Source: Pseudomonas inefficax (GTDB lineage Bacteria > Pseudomonadota > Gammaproteobacteria > Pseudomonadales > Pseudomonadaceae). From it: a stretch of 64,000 bases of DNA. The position numbers were made by a program, and so were the translations under genes. The stretch lies in NCBI RefSeq assembly GCF_900277125.1, contig NZ_OPYN01000179.1, positions 30,396 through 94,395 of the forward strand, in the 5' to 3' direction. This document shows, in pieces, positions 7,355-16,494 of this stretch. The notes under the pieces were generated by a model. That model saw nothing but the letters and a program-made list of their open reading frames with translations, was not told the DNA's origin and ran no database searches. The stretch's first letter is position 1, and the number at the start of each line of letters is the position of its first letter.

Positions 7355-9022
7355 ATGCGTATTGCTCCGTTCCAGTACCTGGCTCTCGCAGCCGCGATCC
7401 TGAGCTGTTCCTCGGTTCATGCCGCCAACCTTGAGGGCGGCGCAGTAGCCGCCCCCGATCAATATGGTGCACAGGTGGCCGCCGACATCCTCAAGAAAGG
7501 CGGCAACGCGGTGGATGCGGCAGTGGCCACGGCTTTCACCCTGGCGGTGACCTATCCCGAGGCTGGCAACATCGGCGGTGGCGGGTTCATGACCCTGTTC
7601 GTCGACGGCAAACCCTACTTCCTCGACTACCGCGAAGTCGCGCCCAAGGCCGCCACGCGCAACATGTACCTGGACGAAAAGGGTGAGGTCATCGAAAACC
7701 TCAGCCTGGTCGGGGCACGCGCTGCTGGCGTACCGGGCACGGTGATGGGGTTGTGGGAGGCGCACCAGAAGTTCGGCAAGCTGCCCTGGAGCGAACTGCT
7801 GACCCCGGCCATCGGCTATGCGAAAAACGGCTTCAAGGTGGCGGCAAAGCAGTACCAGTACCGCAACGATGCCCAGGGCATGTTCAAGACCGCGACCAAT
7901 TTCAACGACTACTTCGGCAACATGAAGGTCGGCGAGCTGTTCAAGCAACCGGAAATGGCCCAGACCCTGGAGCGCATCGCCGACAAGGGCGTGAGCGAGT
8001 TCTACCAGGGCAAGACCGCCGACCTGCTGGTGGCGCAGATGCAGGCCGACAAGGGCCTGATCACCAAACAGGATCTCAAGGACTACCAGGCCGTATGGCG
8101 TGAGCCGATGGCCGTGAGCTGGCGTGGCAACGTGGTCTATACCGCGCCACCGCCAAGCTCCGGTGGTGTCGCCCTGGCCCAGTTGCTGGGCATCAAGGAA
8201 AACCGCGCGGCGGACTTCAAGGGTGTGGCGCACAACTCGGCGCAGTACATACACCTGTTGGCCGAGATCGAGAAGCGCGTGTTCGCCGACCGCGCCGACT
8301 ACCTTGGCGACCCGGGCTTCACCAAGGTGCCGGTGGATCAGCTGGTGGCCAAGGACTATCTGGCCAAGCGCGCCGCGCAGGTCAACCCGAAGGCCATTTC
8401 CGATACAGACAAGGTCAAGCCGGGCCTGGAACCGCACCAGACCACGCACTTCTCGATCGTCGACAAGCAGGGCAATGCGGTCAGCAACACCTACACCCTC
8501 AACCTCGACTACGGCAGTGGCGTGGTGGTAAAAGGCGCCGGCTTCCTGCTCAACGACGAGATGGACGATTTCAGCGCCAAGCCGGGGGCGGCGAACGCCT
8601 TTGGTGTGGTTGGCGGCGATGCCAATGCCATCGCCCCGGGCAAGCGCATGCTGTCATCCATGAGCCCCAGCCTGATGACCCGCGATGGCAAGGTCGAGCT
8701 GGTCATCGGTACCCCGGGCGGTTCGCGAATCTTCACCTCGATCTTCCAGGTGATGAACAACCTGTACGATTACGGCATGCCGCTGGACAAGGCAGTGGCG
8801 GCGCAGCGCGTGCACCATCAGTTGCTGCCCAAGGACACCATCTACTTCGACAGCTATGCGCCGCTGACCGGGCCGGTGGCTGATGAGCTGAAGAAGATGG
8901 GCTATGTGCTGGAGGACCAGGGTTGGGAGATGGGCGATATCCAGGCGATCCGGGTTGATGGGACGAAGCTGGAGACCGCTTCGGATCCGCGTGGGCGCGG
9001 GGTAGGGATGGTCATCAAGTAA
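7355..9022 (+). CDS. ggt: gamma-glutamyltransferase
   Basis: 555 residues from ATG 7355, chosen for the AAGGAAG site at 7344 and the clear signal peptide that follows (cleavage likely after VHA, residue 23). Ggt matures by self-cleavage before a catalytic threonine; here this is Thr363 in TTHFS, giving a large subunit up to 362 and a small one of 363-555. Other family marks are GNIGGGGFMTLF, PPPSSGGV, the SSMSPS pocket and TPGGSR. It acts in the periplasm, hydrolysing or transferring the gamma-glutamyl group of glutathione and other gamma-glutamyl compounds. The length is normal. Confidence 0.93.
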   Translation: MRIAPFQYLALAAAILSCSSVHAANLEGGAVAAPDQYGAQVAADILKKGGNAVDAAVATAFTLAVTYPEAGNIGGGGFMTLFVDGKPYFLDYREVAPKAATRNMYLDEKGEVIENLSLVGARAAGVPGTVMGLWEAHQKFGKLPWSELLTPAIGYAKNGFKVAAKQYQYRNDAQGMFKTATNFNDYFGNMKVGELFKQPEMAQTLERIADKGVSEFYQGKTADLLVAQMQADKGLITKQDLKDYQAVWREPMAVSWRGNVVYTAPPPSSGGVALAQLLGIKENRAADFKGVAHNSAQYIHLLAEIEKRVFADRADYLGDPGFTKVPVDQLVAKDYLAKRAAQVNPKAISDTDKVKPGLEPHQTTHFSIVDKQGNAVSNTYTLNLDYGSGVVVKGAGFLLNDEMDDFSAKPGAANAFGVVGGDANAIAPGKRMLSSMSPSLMTRDGKVELVIGTPGGSRIFTSIFQVMNNLYDYGMPLDKAVAAQRVHHQLLPKDTIYFDSYAPLTGPVADELKKMGYVLEDQGWEMGDIQAIRVDGTKLETASDPRGRGVGMVIK

Positions 9023-9035
9023 GCGGTCGTCAGTG

Positions 9036-9144
9036 CCGGCCCTATCGCCGGCAAGCCAGCTCCCACAGGTACGGCGCAGCCCCCGAGGCCTGTGCTATCC
9101 CTGTGGGAGCCTGGCTTGCCGGCGATGGGCCGCAAAGCGGCCCC
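9036..9144. repeat. class C BIME (GCCGGCAAGCCAGCTCCCAC type)
   Basis: Inverted REP pair CCCTATCGCCGGCAAGCCAG and its near-complement, followed by a CGCAAAGCGGCCCC tail. It separates convergent ggt and the chemoreceptor gene and may end both transcripts. Confidence 0.85.
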
Positions 9145-9155
9145 AGATTCCAGGA

Positions 9156-11075
9156 TCAGACGCGGAACTGGCTGACCAACGTCTGCAATTGCCCGCCAAG
9201 GCGTGCCAGCTCCACGCTGGACGCCGCCGTCTCGTCACTGGCTGCCGCCGTCTGCTCTGACACGTCGCGCACATTCAGGATGCTGCGGCTGATCTCTTCC
9301 GCCACCGCACTCTGCTGCTCCGCCGCCGCGGCAATCTGCTGGTTCATCGACTGGATGCTAGACACCGTGCTGGTGATGCTCTCCAGCGAAGCCCCAGCCT
9401 TGCGCGCCAATTCGACGCTGCTGTCGGTCAGGCTACGGCTGCCCTGCATGGCGTTCGCAACTTGCTGGGTGCCATGCTGCAGGCTGGCGATCAGCTCTTC
9501 GATTTCCTCGGTGGATTTCTGTGTGCGCTGGGCCAGGCCGCGCACTTCGTCGGCAACCACCGCAAAACCACGGCCGGCCTCGCCGGCACGCGCTGCCTCG
9601 ATTGCTGCGTTCAGCGCCAGCAAGTTGGTCTGTTCGGCCACCGACTTGATCACGTCCATCACGCTGCCGATCTTCTGGCTTTCCTGCTGCAGCAGGTTCA
9701 TGGCTTCGGTGGAGCGGTGCATGTCCTCGGCCAGGCGCTCGATCTGGCCAATTGCTTCGCCCACCACGCGGTCGCCGGCACGGGCTTCGTCATCGGCGCC
9801 GGTGGCGGCATGCGAGGCCTGTTCGGCATTGCGCGCCACTTCCTGAACGGTAGCGGCCATTTCGTGCATGGCGGTGGCCACCTGGTCGGTCTCGACCTTC
9901 TGGTTGTTGGCGCCGGCGCTGGTCTGCTCGGTCACCGCCGAAAGTTCCTCGGCAGCGCTGGCGATCTGGGTGACGCCATCGCGGATGCCGCTGATCAGCT
10001 CGCGCAACGTGGTGCCCATGCGGGCGATGCCTTGTTGCAGCACGCCCAGTTCGTCGCGGCGGGTGACGCGCAGGTGCTGGGTGAGGTCGCCGCTGGCGAT
10101 CTTTTCCACTGCCACCATGGTGTCGCGCAGCGGGCGAGTGATCTGCCGGGTGATCAGCACTGCCGCCAGCACGCCGACCAGCAGCGCCAGCAGCGTGGCG
10201 ATGGCCTGCAGGCTGCGGGCCTGGGTGCTCTCGATGTCGCGGCGCTGCAGCTGGATCTGGTACAGCGCGTCGCTGCGCTTGACGATGTCGGCACCTTGTA
10301 CGGTCATTTCGGCGCGCGCAGTGGTGATGTTGGCGACAGCATCGCGGAACTGGCGCACGGCGTCACGGTAGGCCAGTACCGAGCCTTCGAATTGTTGCAG
10401 GCGTGTGTCTTCGGCCGGCAGCTGGCGCTTGAGGTTGTCGATCTCAGCCAGCGCAGCGTCCAGCTGGCGCAGGGCGGCCTGTTCGTTGGCGGCACTGTTT
10501 TCGGCAATGTAGCCGCGCACATCGATGCGTACCTGCAGCAGTTGCTGGCGGGCCTTGCTGATCAGTTGGTACTGGGCCAGGCGCACGCTGTCGGCTTCGG
10601 GGCGTGCCATGACTTCCTGGCTGAGGGCGTCCATGGCCTGGTCGGCACGGCTGGCCGAGCCGTCCATGGCCGTGCGCGCGGTGCGGGTGGCGTCGTAGCC
10701 CTGGCGCATCTTGTTCAGCGACACCTTGTAGGCGCTGATGGTCTCGCCCAGTTCACCCAGCAGCTTGATGTTTTCCGGGCTCTTGAAGGTGCTGGCCAGG
10801 TAGGCCTGCTGTTTGCTGAAGGCGTCCAGCTTGGTCTGGGTGTTGGCGGCGGCGGCATCGTCGCCGTTGGCGATCATGTACTGCAGGCGCGCAATGCGCA
10901 GGTCGGTCAGGTCCTTGTTGAGCTGGCCAATATCACCCATCCAGTTGCTGCGGTCGATCAGGCTGCCCAGGCTGGTCCAGCCGGTCAGGGCCAGCAGGCC
11001 GGTGAGGATCAGCACCAGGCCGAAGCCCAGGCCGAGTTTGAGGTTGACGCTGATGTTGGCGAACCAGCTGTTCAT
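9156..11075 (-). CDS. mcpS: methyl-accepting chemotaxis protein, McpS-like (HBM sensor)
   Basis: 639 residues from ATG 11075, preceded by GGAGAG. It has a transmembrane segment at about 11-30, a periplasmic helical domain of about 240 residues, a second membrane segment (LLALLVGVLAAVLITRQI), HAMP, and a full signalling domain with the hairpin EAARAGEAGRGFAVVADEVR and flanking methylation helices. The size and long all-helical periplasmic domain are those of the helical bimodular family. The sequence closely recalls P. putida McpS, which senses malate, succinate, fumarate and other TCA intermediates and acetate. The assignment to McpS is from memory of that protein; MCP identity is certain. 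Confidence 0.88.
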   Translation of the reverse strand: MNSWFANISVNLKLGLGFGLVLILTGLLALTGWTSLGSLIDRSNWMGDIGQLNKDLTDLRIARLQYMIANGDDAAAANTQTKLDAFSKQQAYLASTFKSPENIKLLGELGETISAYKVSLNKMRQGYDATRTARTAMDGSASRADQAMDALSQEVMARPEADSVRLAQYQLISKARQQLLQVRIDVRGYIAENSAANEQAALRQLDAALAEIDNLKRQLPAEDTRLQQFEGSVLAYRDAVRQFRDAVANITTARAEMTVQGADIVKRSDALYQIQLQRRDIESTQARSLQAIATLLALLVGVLAAVLITRQITRPLRDTMVAVEKIASGDLTQHLRVTRRDELGVLQQGIARMGTTLRELISGIRDGVTQIASAAEELSAVTEQTSAGANNQKVETDQVATAMHEMAATVQEVARNAEQASHAATGADDEARAGDRVVGEAIGQIERLAEDMHRSTEAMNLLQQESQKIGSVMDVIKSVAEQTNLLALNAAIEAARAGEAGRGFAVVADEVRGLAQRTQKSTEEIEELIASLQHGTQQVANAMQGSRSLTDSSVELARKAGASLESITSTVSSIQSMNQQIAAAAEQQSAVAEEISRSILNVRDVSEQTAAASDETAASSVELARLGGQLQTLVSQFRV

Positions 11076-11260
11076 GCACGCTCTCCAGAAGTTGTTTTCG
11101 CTCGCTTGATCTCCGATCGCCAGGCGTTGTTGTTCTGGATGCCCGCTGATTCGTGCAGGGGTTATCGGCAGTAATGGAGGAAGCTGAAACGCTTTTTCAG
11201 CAAAAAAGCAGAATTGAGGGAGCAAGTGCCTTGCTCAGAATCTAAAAGCTAGCGCAGTCC

Positions 11261-11349
11261 TTGTGGGAGCGGGCGTGCCCGCGAACACCGGCGGAGCCGG
11301 TGCCATCCACCGCGCTGGATTCTTCGCGGGCATGCCCGCTCCCACAGGG
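11261..11349. repeat. class A BIME
   Basis: Inverted REP pair (TGTGGGAGCGGGCGTGCCCG and TTCGCGGGCATGCCCGCTCC) with a central CACCGGCGGAGCCGGTG hairpin, between the chemoreceptor start and the metallopeptidase stop. Confidence 0.85.
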
Positions 11350-11372
11350 ATTGCGTCGGCTGTGGCGGCTAT

Positions 11373-12260
11373 TTAAAGGTTGCGCGCGCTGAAGGTATCG
11401 CAGCGGTTCACCTCACCCTCGGCAAACCCGGCCTTGAACCAGCGCACCCGCTGCGCCGAGGTGCCGTGGGTGAACGAGTCTGGTACCACGCGCCCGCGAC
11501 CTTGCTGCTGCAGGCGGTCATCGCCAATGGCATTGGCCGCGTTCAGCGCCTCTTCGACGTCGCCCGGCTCCAGCCAGTTCAAGCGCTTTTGCGCCTGGTA
11601 GGCCCATACACCGGCCAGGCAGTCGGCCTGCAGCTCCTGGCGCACCAGCAGGCCATTGTCACCTTCCATGCGCTGGCCACTGCGGCGCGCTGCATCGACC
11701 TTGGCCGACACGCCCAGCAGGGTTTGCACGTGATGGCCGATTTCGTGGGCGATCACGTAGGCCTGGGCAAAGTCGCCGGCGGCGGCGAAGCGGGTTTCCA
11801 TTTCGCGGAAGAACGACATGTCCAGGTAGACCCGCTGGTCTGCCGGGCAGTAGAACGGCCCTACTGCCGCCGAGGCAAAGCCACAGGCCGAATTGACCTG
11901 GCCGCTGAACAGCACCAGCTTGGGGTCGCGGTACTGCTTGCCGCCCTCGGCGAACAGGGCTTTCCAGGTGTCCTCGGTGTCGCCCAGGATCGAGGCGACG
12001 AATTCGGCCTGCTGGTCGTTGGCCGGCGGGGCCTTGCCGCCCACACTTGCGGGCGCCTGCTGCTGTTGTTGCTCCATCTGGCCGGCGAGCTGGCCAAGAA
12101 TCTGCAACGGGTCCTGGCCGGTGAGCCAGCCGATGCCGACAATCAGCAGTACCGCACCAAGCCCCAGCCCTTTGCCACCGCCGAAACGCATGCCGCCGCC
12201 ACCACCTTCGCCTCGGGCATCGACCACATTGTCGCTGCGTCGGCCTTTTCGCCAATCCAT
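11373..12260 (-). CDS. neutral zinc metallopeptidase, YpfJ/KPN_02809 family
   Basis: 295 residues from ATG 12260 (GGAGAG upstream). Residue order: a charged Gly-rich N-terminus (RGEGGGGGMRFGGGKG), one membrane helix near residues 35-52, a Gln-rich linker, and a zinc peptidase domain with HEIGHH (HExxH) in the centre. This is the standard layout of the YpfJ family, membrane-anchored with the catalytic domain outside. The substrate is unknown. It diverges from pcaHG, but no functional link is evident. Confidence 0.85.
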   Translation of the reverse strand: MDWRKGRRSDNVVDARGEGGGGGMRFGGGKGLGLGAVLLIVGIGWLTGQDPLQILGQLAGQMEQQQQQAPASVGGKAPPANDQQAEFVASILGDTEDTWKALFAEGGKQYRDPKLVLFSGQVNSACGFASAAVGPFYCPADQRVYLDMSFFREMETRFAAAGDFAQAYVIAHEIGHHVQTLLGVSAKVDAARRSGQRMEGDNGLLVRQELQADCLAGVWAYQAQKRLNWLEPGDVEEALNAANAIGDDRLQQQGRGRVVPDSFTHGTSAQRVRWFKAGFAEGEVNRCDTFSARNL

Positions 12261-12337
12261 GAATGCTCTCCGAAGCGTGAAACAAGAAGACAAAGATTAG
12301 TCCACGAAGGCGGCAAGTGTCAGGCCGAGGTGTTTAT

Positions 12338-12357
12338 ACATAACCAGATGGTTATGT
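12338..12357. promoter_or_regulatory. 20-bp palindrome, likely PcaQ operator of pcaHG
   Basis: ACATAACC-AGAT-GGTTATGT is a perfect inverted repeat. Its core ATAACC-N4-GGTTAT matches, as I recall, the ATAACC-N4-GGTTAA box of the LysR activator PcaQ. It lies 128 bp before the pcaH start, in the divergent gap with the metallopeptidase gene. Confidence 0.65.
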
Positions 12358-12409
12358 TCGCTGTGACTGAATTCAATATTCATTGCGGGTTACCTGCCTG
12401 AAACTGCAT

Positions 12410-12435
12410 ATGGGAGCGGGCTCGCCCGCGACAGG
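12410..12435. repeat. single REP half-element
   Basis: TGGGAGCGGGCTCGCCCGCG is one arm of a class A REP without its partner, in the pcaH leader. Confidence 0.7.
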
Positions 12436-12484
12436 GTTTCAAGACCCCCCTCGCATTTCCATAATTCCAAGAGAGGAAACCGGC

Positions 12485-13204
12485 ATGCCCGCCCAGGACA
12501 ACAGCCGCTTCGTGATCCGTGATCGCAACTGGCACCCTAAAGCCCTTACGCCTGATTACAAGACGTCCATTGCCCGCTCGCCACGCCAGGCACTGGTCAG
12601 CATCCCGCAGTCGATCAGCGAAACCACTGGTCCGGACTTTTCCCACCTGGGCTTCGGCGCCCATGACCATGACTTGCTGCTGAACTTCAACAACGGCGGC
12701 TTGCCGATCGGCGAGCGCATCATCGTCGCCGGCCGTGTGGTAGACCAGTACGGCAAGCCTGTGCCGAACACCCTGGTGGAAATGTGGCAGGCCAACGCCG
12801 GCGGCCGCTACCGTCACAAGAATGACCGCTACCTGGCACCGCTGGACCCGAATTTCGGTGGCGTCGGCCGCTGCCTGACCGACCGTGATGGTTACTACAG
12901 CTTCCGCACCATCAAGCCGGGCCCGTACCCATGGCGCAACGGCCCGAACGACTGGCGCCCGGCGCACATCCACTTCGCCATCAGCGGTCCGTCGATCGCC
13001 ACCAAGCTGATCACCCAGCTGTACTTCGAGGGTGACCCGCTGATCCCAATGTGCCCGATCGTCAAGTCGATCGCCAACCCGCAAGCCGTACAGCAGTTGA
13101 TCGCCAAGCTCGACATGAGCAACGCCAACCCGATGGACTGCCTGGCCTACCGCTTCGACATCGTGCTGCGCGGCCAGCGCAAGACCCACTTCGAAAACTG
13201 CTGA
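12485..13204 (+). CDS. pcaH: protocatechuate 3,4-dioxygenase beta subunit
   Basis: 239 residues from ATG 12485 with GAGAGGAAA upstream, the usual length for P. putida PcaH. The four ligands of the non-haem Fe(III) are visible: Tyr109, Tyr148 (GPYPW), His161 and His163 (AHIH), matching Tyr408, Tyr447, His460 and His462 of the crystal numbering. With PcaG it opens the ring of protocatechuate to 3-carboxy-cis,cis-muconate in the beta-ketoadipate pathway. pcaG follows after 10 bp. Regulation by a PcaQ-type activator is suggested by the palindrome at 12338. Confidence 0.95.
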   Translation: MPAQDNSRFVIRDRNWHPKALTPDYKTSIARSPRQALVSIPQSISETTGPDFSHLGFGAHDHDLLLNFNNGGLPIGERIIVAGRVVDQYGKPVPNTLVEMWQANAGGRYRHKNDRYLAPLDPNFGGVGRCLTDRDGYYSFRTIKPGPYPWRNGPNDWRPAHIHFAISGPSIATKLITQLYFEGDPLIPMCPIVKSIANPQAVQQLIAKLDMSNANPMDCLAYRFDIVLRGQRKTHFENC

Positions 13205-13214
13205 GGACCCCGCC

Positions 13215-13820
13215 ATGCCAATCGAACTGCTGCCGGAAACCCCTTCGCAAACTGCCGGCCCCTACGTGCACATCGGCCTGGCCCTGGAAGCGGCCGGCAA
13301 CCCGACCCGCGACCAGGAGATCTGGAACCGCCTGGCCAAGCCGGACGCGGCGGGCGAGCACATTCTGCTGATCGGCCAGGTGTATGACGGTAACGGCCAC
13401 CTGGTGCGCGATTCGTTCCTGGAAGTGTGGCAAGCCGATGCCAACGGCGAGTACCAGGACGCCTACAACCTGGAAAACGCCTTCAACAGCTTCGGCCGCA
13501 CCGCTACCACCTTCGATGCCGGTGAATGGACCCTGCACACGGTCAAGCCGGGTGTGGTGAACAACGCAGCGGGCGTACCGATGGCGCCGCACATCAACAT
13601 CAGCCTGTTCGCCCGGGGGATCAACATCCACCTGCACACGCGGCTGTATTTCGATGACGAGGCCGAGGCCAATGCCAAGTGCCCGGTGCTCAACCTGATC
13701 GAGCAGCCGCAGCGGCGCGAGACCCTGGTGGCCAAGCGTTGCGAGGTGGACGGGAAGACGGCGTATCGCTTCGATATCCGTATTCAGGGGGAAGGGGAGA
13801 CGGTGTTCTTCGACTTCTGA
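13215..13820 (+). CDS. pcaG: protocatechuate 3,4-dioxygenase alpha subunit
   Basis: 201 residues; a paralogue of PcaH in the intradiol dioxygenase fold (GQTAGPY-like QTAGPYVHIG at the N-terminus, then LIGQVYDGNGH and VWQADANGEY). The alpha subunit lacks the full iron-ligand set but completes the active site of the alpha-beta protomer. It is co-transcribed with pcaH, with TGAGGA acting as the ribosome site inside the pcaH stop region. It is followed by a convergent BIME and trmA. Confidence 0.95.
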   Translation: MPIELLPETPSQTAGPYVHIGLALEAAGNPTRDQEIWNRLAKPDAAGEHILLIGQVYDGNGHLVRDSFLEVWQADANGEYQDAYNLENAFNSFGRTATTFDAGEWTLHTVKPGVVNNAAGVPMAPHINISLFARGINIHLHTRLYFDDEAEANAKCPVLNLIEQPQRRETLVAKRCEVDGKTAYRFDIRIQGEGETVFFDF

Positions 13821-13830
13821 GTTGGATCTC

Positions 13831-13932
13831 GGGGCCGCTTTGCGGCCCATCGCGACACAAGGCCGCTCCTACAGGGAATCGCGTCCTTCTGTAGGAGCGG
13901 CCTTGTGTCGCGATGGGCTGCAAAGCAGCCCC
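13831..13932. repeat. class B BIME
   Basis: Long inverted pair: GGGGCCGCTTTGCGGCCCAT, then CGCGACACAAGGCCGCTCC and its complement ending GCAAAGCAGCCCC. It lies between convergent pcaG and trmA, where the outer stems could serve as terminators. Confidence 0.85.
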
Positions 13933-13945
13933 GGCGATCTGAAGG

Positions 13946-15031
13946 TCAGCGCCGAACCAGCAGAACCCCACTCTCCATATGGTGGGTATACGGAAACTGG
14001 TCAAACAACGCACATCGCTCGATGCGGTGAGTGTCCTGCAATTGGGCAATGTTCGCTGCCAGCGTCTCCGGGTTGCACGAGATGTACAGGATCCGCTCGA
14101 AACGCCGGGTCAACTCGCAGGTATCCGGGTCCATCCCCGCGCGCGGCGGGTCGACGAACACCGTACCGAACTCGTAGCTCTTCAGGTCGATGCCTTCCAG
14201 CCGGCGGAACGGCCGCACCTCATTCAGCGCCTGGGTAAGCTCTTCTGCCGACAGGCGCACCAGCCGCACGTTATCCACAGCGTTCTCGTCGAGGTTGCTC
14301 AGCGCGGCATTGACCGAGGTCTTGCTGATTTCCGTGGCCAGCACCTGGCGCACCCGAGTGGCCAGCGGCAGGGTGAAGTTGCCGTTACCGCAATACAACT
14401 CCAGCAGGTCGTCGTCACGCTCGCCAATCGCCTCGAAGGCCCAGCTCAGCATCTTCTGGTTCACCGCGCCGTTGGGCTGGGTGAACGCGCCTTCTGGTTG
14501 GCGGTAGCTGAACACACGGCCAGCGACTTCGAGTTTTTCCAGCGCATAGTCACGGCCGATGACCAGGCGTTTGCCCTTGGAGCGGCCGATGATGCTCACG
14601 CCCAGCTCTTCGGCCAGCTGCCGTGCGGCCGTTTCCCAGGCCTCGTCCAGCGGGCGGTGGTAGCACAGGGTGATCATGGCATCGCCGGCCAGGGTGGTCA
14701 GGAACTCCACCTGGAACAGGCGGTTGCCCAGCGCCTCGCTGGCCTGCCAGGCCGCCTTGAGGCGGGGCATCAATGCATTGATGCGCTGGCTGGCGATGGG
14801 GAAGTCGTCGATCAGGATCGCCTTGTGCTTCTCGCCCGGGGCGAACATGGCGTAGTGGCGCTGGCCATCCTCGCGCCACAGGCGGAACTCGGCGCGCAGG
14901 CGGTAATGCTCGCGCGGCGAGTCGAAAACAGCCGGCTCCGGCGCGCCGAACGGTGCCAGCAGCTCGCGCAACCGGGCCACCTTGGCGTCCAGCTGCGTGG
15001 TGTAGGAGGAGGGGTCGAAAGCAGCACTCAT
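13946..15031 (-). CDS. trmA: tRNA (uracil-5-)-methyltransferase
   Basis: 361 residues, usual for TrmA. It has the RNA m5U methyltransferase fold with ELYCGNGNFTLPLA as the SAM motif, VFVDPPRAGMD, and the catalytic cysteine in YISCNPETL. It makes ribothymidine-54 in the T-loop of tRNA using SAM. The start overlaps the stop of the upstream purine permease by ATGA, so the two genes are translationally coupled, an unusual pairing with no obvious functional link. Confidence 0.95.
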   Translation of the reverse strand: MSAAFDPSSYTTQLDAKVARLRELLAPFGAPEPAVFDSPREHYRLRAEFRLWREDGQRHYAMFAPGEKHKAILIDDFPIASQRINALMPRLKAAWQASEALGNRLFQVEFLTTLAGDAMITLCYHRPLDEAWETAARQLAEELGVSIIGRSKGKRLVIGRDYALEKLEVAGRVFSYRQPEGAFTQPNGAVNQKMLSWAFEAIGERDDDLLELYCGNGNFTLPLATRVRQVLATEISKTSVNAALSNLDENAVDNVRLVRLSAEELTQALNEVRPFRRLEGIDLKSYEFGTVFVDPPRAGMDPDTCELTRRFERILYISCNPETLAANIAQLQDTHRIERCALFDQFPYTHHMESGVLLVRR

Positions 15032-16323
15032 GCGTTGAACCAGCCCAGCTTGATGACGAACAGGATGGAAAGGATCACCAGGGCCGGGTTCAGGTCGCGG
15101 TGGCGGCCGGAGATCAGCTTGACGGCGGTCCAGGAAATGAAACCGAAGGCGATGCCGTTGGCGATCGAGTAGGTCAGCGGCATGGCCAGGGCGGTCACTA
15201 CCACCGGTGCGGCTTCTGTGACGTCGTCCCAGTTTATTTCTGCCAGGCCCGAGGCCATCAGCACCGCGACGAACAGCAGCGCCGGGGCGGTGGCGAAGGC
15301 CGGCACGCTGCCGGCCAGCGGGGCGAAGAACAGCGCCAGCAGGAACAGCACGGCGACCACGATGGCGGTCAGGCCGGTGCGGCCACCGGCGCTCACGCCG
15401 GCGGCGGATTCGATATAGCTGGTGGTGGTCGAGGTACCCAGCAGGGAGCCGGCCATGGCTGCGGTACTGTCAGCGATCAGGGCACGACCCATCTTCGGCA
15501 TGTGGCCGTCCTTGCCCATCAGCCCGGCACGCTTGGCCACGCCGATCAGGGTGCCGGAGTTGTCGAACAGGTCGACGAACAGGAAGGCGAAGATCACGCT
15601 GACCAGGCCTACGTCCAGCGCGCCGGCGATGTCCAGCTGCAGGAAGGTCGGGGCCAGCGATGGCGGCATCGAGACCACGCCGCCGAAGGGTGTCACGCCC
15701 ATCAGGATCGAGGCGATGGTCACGACGAGAATGCCGATCAGCACGGCGCCGCGCACCTTCAGCGACTCGAGGCCGACGATCAGGAAGAAGCCCAGGGTGG
15801 CGAGGATCGGTGCTGGCTGCTTGAGGTCGCCCAGGCCCACCAGGGTGGCCGGGTTATCGACGACGATGCCCGCGTTATGCAGCGCAATCAGCGCCAGGAA
15901 CAGACCGATACCCGCGGCAATGGCCGAACGCAGCGGCAGCGGGATGCTGTTCACGATCCATTCACGGATGCGGAAGATCGACAGCAGGAAGAACATCACC
16001 GCCGACAGGAACACCGCGCCCAGCGCCACCTGCCAGGTGTGGCCCATGTGCAGGACCACGGTGTAGGTGAAGAACGCGTTCAGGCCCATGCCCGGCGCCA
16101 GGGCGATCGGGTAGTTGGCGATCAGGCCCATGGTCACCGAGCCGATGGCTGCGGCCAGGCAGGTGGCGACGAAGATCGCGCCCTTGTCCATGCCGGTCTC
16201 GCCGAGGATGCTCGGGTTGACGAACAGGATATAGGCCATGGCCAGGAAGGTGGTGACGCCCGCGAGAATCTCGGTGCGCACATTGGTGTTGTGTGCTTTT
16301 AGTTGAAACAGCCTTTCCAGCAT
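15028..16323 (-). CDS. NCS2-family purine permease (AzgA/GhxP-like)
   Basis: 431 residues from ATG 16323; the in-frame upstream extension is rejected as it lacks a ribosome site. About twelve to fourteen membrane segments. Segments such as TTFLAMAYILFVNP, ALAPGMGLNAFFTYTV, LFVDLFDNSGTLIGVA and GTSTTTSYIESAAG are those of the AzgA subgroup, which imports adenine, guanine or hypoxanthine with protons. It is upstream of and coupled to trmA. The exact base cannot be decided from sequence. Confidence 0.88.
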   Translation of the reverse strand: MLERLFQLKAHNTNVRTEILAGVTTFLAMAYILFVNPSILGETGMDKGAIFVATCLAAAIGSVTMGLIANYPIALAPGMGLNAFFTYTVVLHMGHTWQVALGAVFLSAVMFFLLSIFRIREWIVNSIPLPLRSAIAAGIGLFLALIALHNAGIVVDNPATLVGLGDLKQPAPILATLGFFLIVGLESLKVRGAVLIGILVVTIASILMGVTPFGGVVSMPPSLAPTFLQLDIAGALDVGLVSVIFAFLFVDLFDNSGTLIGVAKRAGLMGKDGHMPKMGRALIADSTAAMAGSLLGTSTTTSYIESAAGVSAGGRTGLTAIVVAVLFLLALFFAPLAGSVPAFATAPALLFVAVLMASGLAEINWDDVTEAAPVVVTALAMPLTYSIANGIAFGFISWTAVKLISGRHRDLNPALVILSILFVIKLGWFNA

Positions 16324-16494
16324 GCCCGCTCCCCAAGGCGCCCCCGGCGCCATGAATGTATCGACCCCATCAGCAAAGCACAGACCGTACCGGTTGCCGT
16401 GGTTTTGTGTGGGGAGGAAAAAAGCCGCGCATCATACCAGCATGCTTGGCGGGGGCCTATGGCCGTTGGGGAATGGGTTCTGCATGGCCTGTTC

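Noticed and set aside
7355..7424. Lipobox in Ggt (ILSC near residue 17)
   Set aside because: The -2 position is Leu, which is unfavourable, and a normal cleavage site VHA-A follows; periplasmic Ggt is the usual form.
14953..16302. 449-codon plus-strand frame opposite the purine permease
   Set aside because: The composition is Gln/His/Gly-rich with no domain, typical of an antisense GC3 artefact; the minus strand is a clear NCS2 permease.
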